The position numbers and the translations under genes are program-made. The notes beneath the pieces are model-generated. The model searched no databases. It had not been told where the DNA came from and saw only the letters and a list, made by a program, of their open reading frames with translations. From Pirellulaceae bacterium (GTDB lineage: Bacteria; Planctomycetota; Planctomycetia; Pirellulales; Pirellulaceae), in the NCBI GenBank assembly GCA_016784735.1, contig JADHUC010000009.1, positions 1 to 64,000 on the forward strand: DNA of 64,000 nt, in the 5' to 3' direction. This document shows, piece by piece, positions 27,101-33,399 of the stretch (its first letter is position 1; each line of letters starts with the position of its first letter).

Positions 27101-27193
27101 GCCCGCGGCATGAAACCTAAGAAACCGTTCGCAATCGTGAAAGAAGTAACGAGCGATAGCGGAAGGGCTGGTGCGAAAAGGAGTGTCGGCCAT
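21101..27193 (-). CDS. Giant nuclease-helicase-helicase fusion: Cas4/AddB-like Fe-S nuclease + SF1B (Dna2/Upf1-like) + SF1A (UvrD/PcrA-like)
   Basis: About 2030 aa from the ATG at 27193. (1) Residues 1-260: RecB-family PD-(D/E)XK nuclease with SPSAIARYFFHDC (C21), HPDLIAIV (D136), LIDLKRG (D152, K154) and CEWCEFFRYC, that is C-x2-C-x5-C; the four cysteines match the Fe-S arrangement of Cas4, AddB and Dna2. (2) About 810-1260: SF1B helicase with GPPGTGKT (about 825), VVIDEASQV (about 940), LTENFRMN, and the late motifs VDKMQGQEADAV and LNVAITRARSK (about 1238). (3) About 1365-1990: UvrD-type SF1A helicase with AGAGTGKTTTL (about 1384), VDEYQDTN (about 1579), VVGDDAQSIYSFR, MHSAKGLEW and FYVALTRAAD. 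A Lys/Arg-rich tail ends it. Two palindromic elements are embedded in frame. Most likely a DNA repair or anti-DNA machine; both translocation polarities in one chain are inferred from the families. Confidence 0.9.
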   Translation of the reverse strand: MADTPFRTSPSAIARYFFHDCERFLRFHAAGAELQRKEGIPKREFDHSPLVKALLESGYAWEQTVLEQHMDGPVFIATGDGPCHTRRFDWQETQELLRTAKPGSYVYQPTLHLPAAFYERYGIDPTLVTISDNHPDLIAIVGDEDGHRRFHLIDLKRGESLQLTHRVQVLLYAMELDTIVRDQRIDDAQVDLQIGSVWLGSQPEPTACSLGELRPHLENFLRYDLIRILRGSVADAHWHVHSRCEWCEFFRYCWSEMQRNDDLSRLSQLTPWGKRFLWDRVGVRTTNELGQFLQEPEANDVLGRCASLAGRGPRLAEQVAALDEGKPHSHGAASPSLSRGENIGLFLTLQQEPLGDSVYLAGIYVTIRNDLRRAVFSDEVRARLFEGRKSQPFVLVAERPAAVEDMRRQWVHLLHEIVVQVHNYNDGRDWKDQLSLQAYVPAEQERALLVSWLLDSLRDPELAEEAMTLLFHFQAPELLVANEHPDREVPFPLVVLLDALGHVLALPVEVSYTLPEALDSLGSRFKLRRNDYHHFPLGPGMRAEPIHAAWYRGKTDTVAEIADQGRTRLQAMWALLQGVRHHAKDAIFTWSAKFTLPTREPYADPLLSRLAFFARYESLLRCLETRNQRCEPRPVQFLLGKTLELEALDGDRFAITGGTMEIEPGGFPEWLLVTDGEAGRRTQLEFRDYASRAKMWQGRKQKDLALVGITDVERDELGTPTGLTVKIHQAFDGDGPEPGQRFLLHSRFTDFTTDRVVKFLRTAGAKVHELFLRCLRDPAEASESRALPKRVQRLANDETTIFHLTESQQGAFRAICRQRVVPVWGPPGTGKTHFLAAAVLALASAHARTGKPFSVLATAFTHAAIENLLRKIASLRQALGEAAISIGKVKYWQGEDNGEVEIVDESCLCEWLDEHPQAVVGATVYSSLKKFDELPPFDLVVIDEASQVRVPEAAVPIGLVGPKGRLVLAGDHLQLPPIVVGAYPETPPEEPILHRSIFETIASRSRLPSGTSLARGQSCRASRSLPAEGTYLPSGTSSTQSIVPADSAPPNSIVHQLTENFRMNDVLTSFAAELLYGTAYRSFDGTVAQRRLNLPAERSLDPFVEACLDPQFPLVFVVLDGVWAARENPLEAELVARLVTGLRGTLRRPDHKLYDDDATFFREGVFVVSPHRAQIRTIRRELRRGRMWQSPPLVDTVDKMQGQEADAVIVSYGVSDPEFAMAEAEFIYGLNRLNVAITRARSKCIVCLPRPLLDAPPQVLDVPEATRGLAYMRALIEAVAGCGDEVTFDLDNGARATVYRARDCFVGVQPSGCEDRLKPGLQPDEPARNKVVQIADEELKREVPAPDRAPTTPPPKLDALLARLNDQQREAACHGHDPLLIVAGAGTGKTTTLVHRVAWLIAQGTPAERILLLTFTRRAAGEMVRRVADVLDEAEVSRRVWGGTFHGTGLRLLRQYGKAIDVNTRFTIHDQGDAEDLMGLLCREFELGADDKKFPKKRACLAIHSYGAGAELPLEEVLRSQFSQHEKYAKPLRELFQAYSERKADLNVFDYDDLLLRWCELLEHEQVGKAIRDRFDCVLVDEYQDTNRLQARLLKSLCPDGRGLTVVGDDAQSIYSFRAATVRNILDFPDQFPGTRVVSLEQNYRSTQPILAATNGVIAEARERYAKDLWSERSGGPQPQLITCYDEHEQVEFVVGRILQHQKMGVCLSQQAVLFRASHHSIALEAELARHNLEFVKYGGLKFVESAHVKDLMSILRLAENPRDVVSGQRVLCLLPGVGPKKASGLLRDLTAADWQFDAWSDVKVPAKSKECWPDFVTLMRWLAGEAAAKDLSGQVHRVLKFYEPFLQDNYENADQRLADLEQLEGLATRFADRTTLLADLTVDPPTSTAELPRGAAHSDPLVLSTMHSAKGLEWSVVYVLHATDGKIPWERSLIDPEQLEEERRLFYVALTRAADCLYVCHAQRESSSYGNKWLGDVYERRELTRFVTKPVKQTFQSQQASRFEEPDDSQPPKKRPRKARKKAARKARR
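23228..23277. repeat. Palindromic element in the linker between the two helicase domains
   Basis: Arms TTGGAGTCCAGGCTTCAGCC... (23228-23249) and its inverted copy (23256-23277) differ at three of 22 positions. Two of the differences are compensatory within each arm's own hairpin (CAGGCT-TC-AGCCTG; CAGCCT-GA-AGGCTG). It is read in frame as VQPSGCEDRLKPGLQPDE between the SF1B and SF1A modules. Confidence 0.85.
24084..24187. repeat. Compound palindromic element inside the SF1B helicase domain
   Basis: Two hairpins, AGGTCCCTTC-TGCCG-GAAGGGACCT (24103-24127) and GGTCCCGCT-CGGCA-AGCGGGACC (24161-24183), are framed by outer inverted arms AGTAGGTCCC/GGGACCTACT. An exact 18-bp direct repeat, GAGGTCCCGCTCGGCAAG, occurs at 24084-24101 and 24159-24176, suggesting two rounds of insertion. 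It is translated in frame as Arg/Ser/Pro/Gly-rich sequence between the SIFETIA and NSIVHQLTENFRMN segments of the helicase. Confidence 0.85.
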
Positions 27194-27545
27194 GACGCGT
27201 ACCATGTATCCGTACAAAGGCGGGAAACGATTACAGACTGCCGTACAATGTAACCCTTGCGGCGGAGAACAATCCAGTAGGAAATCGGCTGAACGCCAGC
27301 GGAATTACGCGCGGCGGATGGTGAATGCTAGCATCGGACGGTCAGGGCCCATCCGAATTTGAGGGGAGAATGCTCGCCACGGATGGCATCCAAGACCACG
27401 GATAGGAACACATCGGAGCAGACAAATTTCGTTCGCTCCTGTTCGTTTCTGCAGTCATCCAGTGGCTATCGCCGTTTCTTGCCACCCGTGTTGCCGCTCG
27501 CGTTCCACGGCTACCGGAGGGATTCAAGTAGGCGGACCATCAGAG
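27194..27545. other. Intergenic stretch upstream of the helicase fusion gene
   Basis: 352 bases between the 3' end of the HzsA-related gene and the start of the helicase gene, both on the minus strand. A 61-codon minus-strand frame (27342-27527) has no recognisable content and no ribosome site that I can see. ACGGAT occurs twice near 27377-27405, but I see no gene, no strong hairpin and no promoter I would defend. Confidence 0.6.
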
Positions 27546-30035
27546 TCAGTTCTGTTGTAGCGCCTTGATATTGGTCTCTTCGACGGCTTCCCACCGTTGT
27601 CGCTTCGCGACTGCGCGGGCGTAGAACTCCAGATCTTCCTTTGACCATGCGTTGGATTCCAGGTAATCGCCGCAGTAAGGAACCAACAGGTCGATCCAGC
27701 ATGCGATCTTGTCCATTTCTTCGCCGGAAAGCCTAACGTCTTCGTGGCCTTTTTCGAGAATCGTTATCAGTTCGCTGGTCGCTGCGCCGCGGTGGTACGG
27801 GGCCAGCAATGACGGCTCGGACATGCAGTCGATCCAGTTCACCATCGCGTGGTTCCAGTTGCCGCAGCTCTCTTTCGTGTTGGTCAAGGCCAAGTACGAC
27901 TGGCTGAACTTGCGTTTCGTCTTGCCAAGTGCGACGAGTTCGCCCGTCAAGCTGAACGTTTCGTCCGACTTGTCGTGGTGGCAGCCGATGCAATGTTTGT
28001 CCAAGATTGGCTGGACCTCGTTGGGAAAACTGAATCCGCGAGATGGTCCGTGGAACGGCACAAGCGTTTGAGGGCCTGCTTCGATTGCGAGCGAAGCACC
28101 CAGCCCTGCTCGCGGTGCACTGTTCTTGTGCTCGTGACAGCCAACGCACGATTGGGCCTCGCCGGGCATGAGCGTGGTCCAGCTTCGCATCGTTTGTACC
28201 ACTCGATTCTTTTCGTCCAGTGCCTGGAAGTAAACTGGCGTTCGCGCGGGCACTTCGAAGAACGCCGAACCGTCGTCATGGACTTTCGCACTGCCCAGTA
28301 CGACTTTCACGTCCCAAGATCCGTTGCCCACGGCAATCGGTGTGGTGACCTCGGAGTGACCGCCTCGTCCGTCTTGGTGCAAACTGCCGATCGCTGCGGC
28401 CCTGTACTGGAGAGCGACCACGCGTAGGCGTTTGATCGCGCCGCGCGGCACGCCGGCCAATCCATCGCCTTCGTAGATGTCTTGCAGATAAACCGTGCCG
28501 GTCGTTTTCTCGTAGTCCACCGTGCTGGGACGCATCGTTGGTCTTTCACGAGGAGCAAGCGGGAGGATTTGCTTGCAGCCGACGCCTTCGCCCGGCGCTT
28601 GCCCTTCAACCAGTAGTTCGCGCCGGCCGTCCACGTCCATGAAATAGATGTCGAAGCGGCCGAGCTTGCCCTCCGGTGTGGGCAGCGCGAGCGTCACAAG
28701 GCAGTGCTCCTCGTCGATGGGATAGGGGTACTGAAACTGAATGCCGTCCAGACCATATTTGTCGACCTGCAGCGGCTCCGTCTTCCGGACCGGTGCAATC
28801 AGTTGCACACCTCGCCCCTCCTGCCGGCCGAGCGCCGGGTCGATCAAGCCCAGTTTGCCATGTGCGGGACGGTGATGGCCGGTTATGACAGCCAGTACCT
28901 TCCTGGATCCCGGGATCTTCCGGGCGTGGATGATGTTTGTCGGAAACCACGAGTTGTTGCCGTAAAACTCACGTTGGTTCGTGCCATCGGAGTGCATTTG
29001 GAACAGTGGCTGGGGGAAGATCTGTCCGCGGTCGCTGTATTCCCAACGCGTGTAGAGGACGCGGCCATCGTCCGTGACCGTCGGGAAGATCGTATGCACC
29101 TGGTCGAATCCGACTCGGCGCATGTACCGGCCGTCCTGGTCCATCAGGTACAGGTTGCTGACCTCGACCCAGTTGCAGTCGACGGTCTGACCGCATCGCG
29201 TCGAACTGAACACGATGTTGCCATCGGGCAAGTAGACACCTTCGTAATCGGCGAATCCCAGCCCGTTGGTGAGTTGACGTATTTCGCTGGTCGCGACTTC
29301 CATTTCGTACAAGTGAAAATCGTCCTCGCGGTCTGACTTCTTCCAGGCAAACAAGACGCGCCCGCCGTCGTAAGACACATCGGGATTTCGCAGGATGCCG
29401 CCCGCATCTTCCAGCAGGGTGCGGGTGCGTCCATAGGTCCCGTTCATTTCCATGATGCTCAACGACGCTTCCGGCCGATACTGGCGATTGCGATGGGCAC
29501 AGGACAGTACCTCGGTGTATTTCCAGCTACCAGGGACATGACGATGTCGGTTGAACACAAACCGCTGCCATCGCGCCAGAAGCGGCTCGAGTCGCTTCGC
29601 ACGCCGGAGTTCACAGGCACGCACGTAAAGCCGTTTCCAGAAGGAATCGCGTCCGGGCGTATCCGCCAAGGCAAGTGCCTTCGCCTCGGCTCGCATCCGG
29701 TCCCCCAATTCACCAAGCTCGTCCAGCACGTGCGCGATCATCCGCTGTTCCACGACCGAATCGCGATCACTGATGAAACACTTCAGATCCTTCAGCGTGG
29801 GAGGATCCAGTTTGGACTCCGGCGCTTTGACGTGCTCGTCTCGCCATTTGCGTTTCTCTTGCTCGAACGCTTCCGGCAGACGGGCGCTCATGTAATCCTG
29901 GTGCATCCAATCGCGAATAATGGCGTCCCGCGAAGCGGCGTCTCGCCCATCCGGCTCGGCGGGCGACGCGGTCACTGGGATTGTCACAACCGCCAGCAGG
30001 ACGCCGACGCAAGTGTCTATTCGAGTGCGAGTCAT
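27546..30035 (-). CDS. HzsA-related exported di-heme cytochrome (hydrazine synthase alpha-like)
   Basis: 829 aa with a signal peptide (MTRTRIDTCVGVLLAVV...ASPAE). The middle is a TolB/WD-like propeller (PDVSYDGGRVLFAWKKS, YLPDGNIVFSSTRCGQT, VTDDGRVLYTRWEYSD, HARKIPGSRKVLAVITGHHR), as in hydrazine synthase alpha. The C-terminal third carries two c-type heme motifs, CVGCHEH (about 628) and CIGCHHD (about 681). HzsA-related proteins are widespread in non-anammox planctomycetes and verrucomicrobia, so the similarity does not imply hydrazine synthesis; it is more likely a periplasmic redox enzyme of unknown substrate. The acetyltransferase gene lies 29 bases upstream on the same strand. Confidence 0.9.
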   Translation of the reverse strand: MTRTRIDTCVGVLLAVVTIPVTASPAEPDGRDAASRDAIIRDWMHQDYMSARLPEAFEQEKRKWRDEHVKAPESKLDPPTLKDLKCFISDRDSVVEQRMIAHVLDELGELGDRMRAEAKALALADTPGRDSFWKRLYVRACELRRAKRLEPLLARWQRFVFNRHRHVPGSWKYTEVLSCAHRNRQYRPEASLSIMEMNGTYGRTRTLLEDAGGILRNPDVSYDGGRVLFAWKKSDREDDFHLYEMEVATSEIRQLTNGLGFADYEGVYLPDGNIVFSSTRCGQTVDCNWVEVSNLYLMDQDGRYMRRVGFDQVHTIFPTVTDDGRVLYTRWEYSDRGQIFPQPLFQMHSDGTNQREFYGNNSWFPTNIIHARKIPGSRKVLAVITGHHRPAHGKLGLIDPALGRQEGRGVQLIAPVRKTEPLQVDKYGLDGIQFQYPYPIDEEHCLVTLALPTPEGKLGRFDIYFMDVDGRRELLVEGQAPGEGVGCKQILPLAPRERPTMRPSTVDYEKTTGTVYLQDIYEGDGLAGVPRGAIKRLRVVALQYRAAAIGSLHQDGRGGHSEVTTPIAVGNGSWDVKVVLGSAKVHDDGSAFFEVPARTPVYFQALDEKNRVVQTMRSWTTLMPGEAQSCVGCHEHKNSAPRAGLGASLAIEAGPQTLVPFHGPSRGFSFPNEVQPILDKHCIGCHHDKSDETFSLTGELVALGKTKRKFSQSYLALTNTKESCGNWNHAMVNWIDCMSEPSLLAPYHRGAATSELITILEKGHEDVRLSGEEMDKIACWIDLLVPYCGDYLESNAWSKEDLEFYARAVAKRQRWEAVEETNIKALQQN

Positions 30036-30064
30036 AATATTCCCTCAATCTTTCCTGGTCTAGG

Positions 30065-30613
30065 TCACGGCAGTTTCCCGAACAAGGCAGATTCCCGCGG
30101 TAGATTCGCTGGCCCCTCGGTCTCGTCGGACAGGCGAAACCCACGCGCCTTGTAGTTCTCGATCGCGTGTGGATGATCGTGGCTGCAAGTCGACAGCCAG
30201 ACGCGCGCGGCGCCCAGATCCCAGCAACGTTGAACGGCTTCGCTGAGCAAATGCGCGCCCAGCCCCTGCCCGTGAAACGAGCCGCGGAGACCAAAGCAGG
30301 GAATGCGAATGCTCTGGTCCGCTTGTTTCTCAAGCTCGAAGTAGCCGGCCGGAGTACCCGAGACGTAAGCGACCCAGGTTTCCATTTCCGGCCGGTCCAC
30401 GTACGCATGCCACTCGGCCGGTCCCCAGCCTTCCCGACCGCCCCAGCGGAAGTCCACACCCACGCATTGATGCAGAAACCAGTTGTATTCGGGGCAAGCG
30501 ATGCCGACTTGTCGGATCTCCAATTCGCCCGATTCTATCCGTTTCGGCCGAAAGTCTTCGGGCCGCATTTCCAGCCAGTAGATTTGCTTGGTTTCCGATT
30601 CGCTCGCGGTCAT
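30065..30613 (-). CDS. GNAT family N-acetyltransferase
   Basis: 182 aa. The acetyl-CoA-binding signature is GSFHGQGLGAHLLSEAVQRC (motif A, R/Q-x-x-G-x-G/A type), followed by ARVWLSTCSHDHPHAIENY and the usual late YKARGF. The N-terminal half (WLEMRPEDFRPKR, NWFLHQCVGVDFRWGGREGW) matches a GNAT subgroup acting on small molecules; the acceptor is unknown. It precedes the HzsA-related gene by 29 bases and may share its transcript. Confidence 0.9.
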   Translation of the reverse strand: MTASESETKQIYWLEMRPEDFRPKRIESGELEIRQVGIACPEYNWFLHQCVGVDFRWGGREGWGPAEWHAYVDRPEMETWVAYVSGTPAGYFELEKQADQSIRIPCFGLRGSFHGQGLGAHLLSEAVQRCWDLGAARVWLSTCSHDHPHAIENYKARGFRLSDETEGPANLPRESALFGKLP

Positions 30614-30867
30614 GGGCGCAGTCCTTTTGAAGACCGGGCCGAGTGCGGGCCAGCGTCACGTACCTGAACTCGAATCCGCAGCAGACAAACGCTCGTCTTG
30701 CTCAAACCCGGCCTTGACTCCCACGATACGAAGTCATTCAGGCCACGTCCAGTAAGTCCAAGTGCCCGATCGGCAAACCATCGTTTTAGAGCTACAATTC
30801 ACCGCGATAACTGACGCCACGCATCTCTTCTGACCTTGCCGAAACTGTCGACCGAAGGTGGTGACCT

Positions 30868-33255
30868 ATGACGGCTTCGAATTCATTCAGTTCGATCAGG
30901 GGCCAAGTCGCACAAGTAACGATACTGGTAGGAGCCGCGTCGGTCTCGGCTTTGGCCACAGCGGCCGAACCAGAGTTTCTGGCCGCGCAGGCGGAAGCCG
31001 TCGCGGTGAACCCCGAGGGGGCGAGCTTCGCGATTGAGCTGGTCGATCCGCAAACTCAATTCCGCGTCGGGCAGTTGATTCCTCTGGACCTCGTGCACAC
31101 GTTCGGTGAACCGAGTGAGTTTCTGATCAACGACGGATTGGCGAGCGGGTCGGGTACTGCTCGGCTGCTGGAGGTGTTCCGCGTCTCGCCTCAGACGGGG
31201 ACTCGTCAGCAGACTTCGGACAAACCGAACTTCTATCACTGGGCTGGCGGCACGCCGCGGGAACCAAAAACCGATCGCGTGTACCGCTACCGCGTCTATC
31301 TGAACGAATGGCGACGCTTCGACAAGCCGGGCAAGTATCGCTTCTACAGCGTGAGCGCCCGTGTCTGGAAACCGAACGTCTGGCCGTCCGGCAACAACGA
31401 ACTGCGGCTGACCTCGAACGTGCTGGAGTTGGAGATCATACCAGTCACGGGCCAGTGGCAGGACGAGCAACTTCGCATGGCCGTCGAGGTTCTCGATCGC
31501 CAAGCCGACGAGACGAAAGAGCACCGGGCGCTACGCCGCGAGGCGCTGCGACGGTTGCGGTATCTGGACACCGAGGCCGCGACGCGCGAACTGGCTCGTC
31601 GTCATCCGGGCCGCAACGAGGGGGAGAAGTATGACATCGGCATGGGGATGCACGAGTCGCGGTACAAGGCCGCCGCGGTCGACGAATTGAAGCGACGTCT
31701 GGACGTTCCCGATTTCGTAGTGACTGCCCCATTCCTCTGCCAATTGGTGTATCTGGCTGCCGATGTCCAAGTGCCCATCGACTACTGGGCATTTCGCGAC
31801 GGCAAGGGCTCGCGTGAGGAACTCGATCGGCTCACGAAGGAACATCGTGCTTCGAAGCAAAGGCTCTTCGTCGAATTCTTCCATGCTGCCTGGGCCGCTG
31901 CCGAGAAGAAAGAGCCGCTGGTCCGGGCGCGGTCGGTGTTCGAACTGTTCCAGTTCGCGAGCTACAGCAACATGCGCGACGAGGCACTTCTGACCCCCGA
32001 ACGACTGGCGCATATCCGCGCGGCGGTTCTAATAGTGTTCGAGCAGCTTCCGGAACGCGATCAGGAGCTACTGTTGACCTTGTACTGGAGGCAGTTCGGT
32101 GGAGTCGACTTCCTGCCGGCGCTGCGTAGGTTCATCGCCGTCGCTCCCGAGCGTGAAGAGGGGGCCCGTTTTCCCGTGCCCCTCGACAAGTCCTTTCGTC
32201 GCTTCCTCGAACTCGCGCCCGAAGAGGGTCGCGCGCTGGTTCTGGCCGAGCTTCGACGTACGAGGCCGCGAGCCACAGTCGATTCGCTGACCCTGCTGCC
32301 GGATCGGCCGATTCCCGAATTGGACGACTCGCTCGCCACACGGCTGGAAGAAAGCATGGACGATCTGTACGAGAGCGAGTTGGCCGCGGCGCTGGTGGCT
32401 CGCTACGGTTCGGCAGCCATCTACGACCGCGTCCGCAAGTTGTACGGCGACGATGGCAGGAGTTGGCTCTCTGACATGCGAGTCTCGATGCTCGCCTACC
32501 TCGTGCGTCACAATCACGAAAAGGGCGGACAGTTGGTGGAGCGAGCACTCGATGCCAGAGGAAAGACGGGGCGCTATTGCACCGTGTTAACCGACGTGGC
32601 CCGAGTACATATGGCCGCCGAGTTGGAGCGGATTGCCATCGAGCGTCTGGACGACGAAAACCTGGAACTCGCGGGCGATGCCGTGCGGCTGCTCCGGAAG
32701 CACGGTTCTGCCGCGGCGGAGCAAATCATCTGGCAGAAATTCGAGAGATGGCACACCGCGTGGAAAGACCGCGTCGGCGAGCTGAAAGTCGTCGACAGCG
32801 GTTCGCAGACAGATCCGCAAGTCCGCTTCGAGTATGAACTCGTCAACGCGTTGATCTACGGCAGGAGTTGGTTCACCGACCTGCCCAAGCTGAAACGCGT
32901 GCGCTCGCTTTGTCTGACCAAGCCGAACCGAACGATGGTCGACAGCCGTCTTTACAGTTGGCGCGAACCGGTGGCCATCCAATTCCAGGAAGGTACCGAA
33001 AGCGAATTCCTAAGTACCCACCGGTCGTTTCATCGCGGAAATCCGTCCTACGACTGTTGGTACGTAGCTCAGTACACCGCCTACTCCCTGGCCGAACTCA
33101 AGAAGCTGCTGGCGCGTTTCCCCAAGGGTACAACGCTCAGCTTTCCGACCGGCATGCTGACCGACGCGCAAGCCGATGAGCGACTCTTCACCGACCTGCA
33201 ACAGCACGTTGCATCGCACGGCCTGAAGCTCGTCAAAGCACAACGCCCCGAGTGA
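30868..33255 (+). CDS. Exported 795-aa protein of unknown function with HEAT-like helical domain
   Basis: The leader (residues 1-32, VTILVGAASVSALATAAEP) directs export. Residues about 45-195 look like a beta-sandwich (FAIELVDPQTQFRVGQLIPLDL ... GKYRFYSVSARVW ... LTSNVLELEI). From about 200 a helical, HEAT-like array follows (RREALRRLRYLDTEAATREL, AAAVDELKRRL, LVARYGSAAIYDRVRKLYGD). The last 100 residues (YGRSWFTDLPKLKRVRSLC, YDCWYVAQYTAYSLAELKKL) may form a separate alpha/beta unit. I do not recognise a named family. Upstream the intergenic region contains a 20-base motif also found at the PVC cytochrome start. Confidence 0.8.
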   Translation: MTASNSFSSIRGQVAQVTILVGAASVSALATAAEPEFLAAQAEAVAVNPEGASFAIELVDPQTQFRVGQLIPLDLVHTFGEPSEFLINDGLASGSGTARLLEVFRVSPQTGTRQQTSDKPNFYHWAGGTPREPKTDRVYRYRVYLNEWRRFDKPGKYRFYSVSARVWKPNVWPSGNNELRLTSNVLELEIIPVTGQWQDEQLRMAVEVLDRQADETKEHRALRREALRRLRYLDTEAATRELARRHPGRNEGEKYDIGMGMHESRYKAAAVDELKRRLDVPDFVVTAPFLCQLVYLAADVQVPIDYWAFRDGKGSREELDRLTKEHRASKQRLFVEFFHAAWAAAEKKEPLVRARSVFELFQFASYSNMRDEALLTPERLAHIRAAVLIVFEQLPERDQELLLTLYWRQFGGVDFLPALRRFIAVAPEREEGARFPVPLDKSFRRFLELAPEEGRALVLAELRRTRPRATVDSLTLLPDRPIPELDDSLATRLEESMDDLYESELAAALVARYGSAAIYDRVRKLYGDDGRSWLSDMRVSMLAYLVRHNHEKGGQLVERALDARGKTGRYCTVLTDVARVHMAAELERIAIERLDDENLELAGDAVRLLRKHGSAAAEQIIWQKFERWHTAWKDRVGELKVVDSGSQTDPQVRFEYELVNALIYGRSWFTDLPKLKRVRSLCLTKPNRTMVDSRLYSWREPVAIQFQEGTESEFLSTHRSFHRGNPSYDCWYVAQYTAYSLAELKKLLARFPKGTTLSFPTGMLTDAQADERLFTDLQQHVASHGLKLVKAQRPE

Positions 33256-33399
33256 CGCTCGGCCCAATTCGGATTGCGCACCGTCGGTCGATGTGAGCGC
33301 CGCACGCTGGTTGGTACCGTCGCTCCGAAGAAACGGTCTTCTTTTTGGAGCGAACCTCGTATACTGGTGTTATCAAACACTGTTTCAAGGTGCCGGACT

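Noticed and set aside
27342-27527. 61-codon minus-strand frame between the HzsA-related and helicase genes
   Set aside because: No ribosome site, no recognisable content and unusual composition; treated as non-coding.
30783-30800. GTTTTAGAGCTA resembles the start of a Cas9-type CRISPR repeat
   Set aside because: Only one copy, no spaced repeats, no cas genes, and a related motif occurs elsewhere near a gene start; coincidence.
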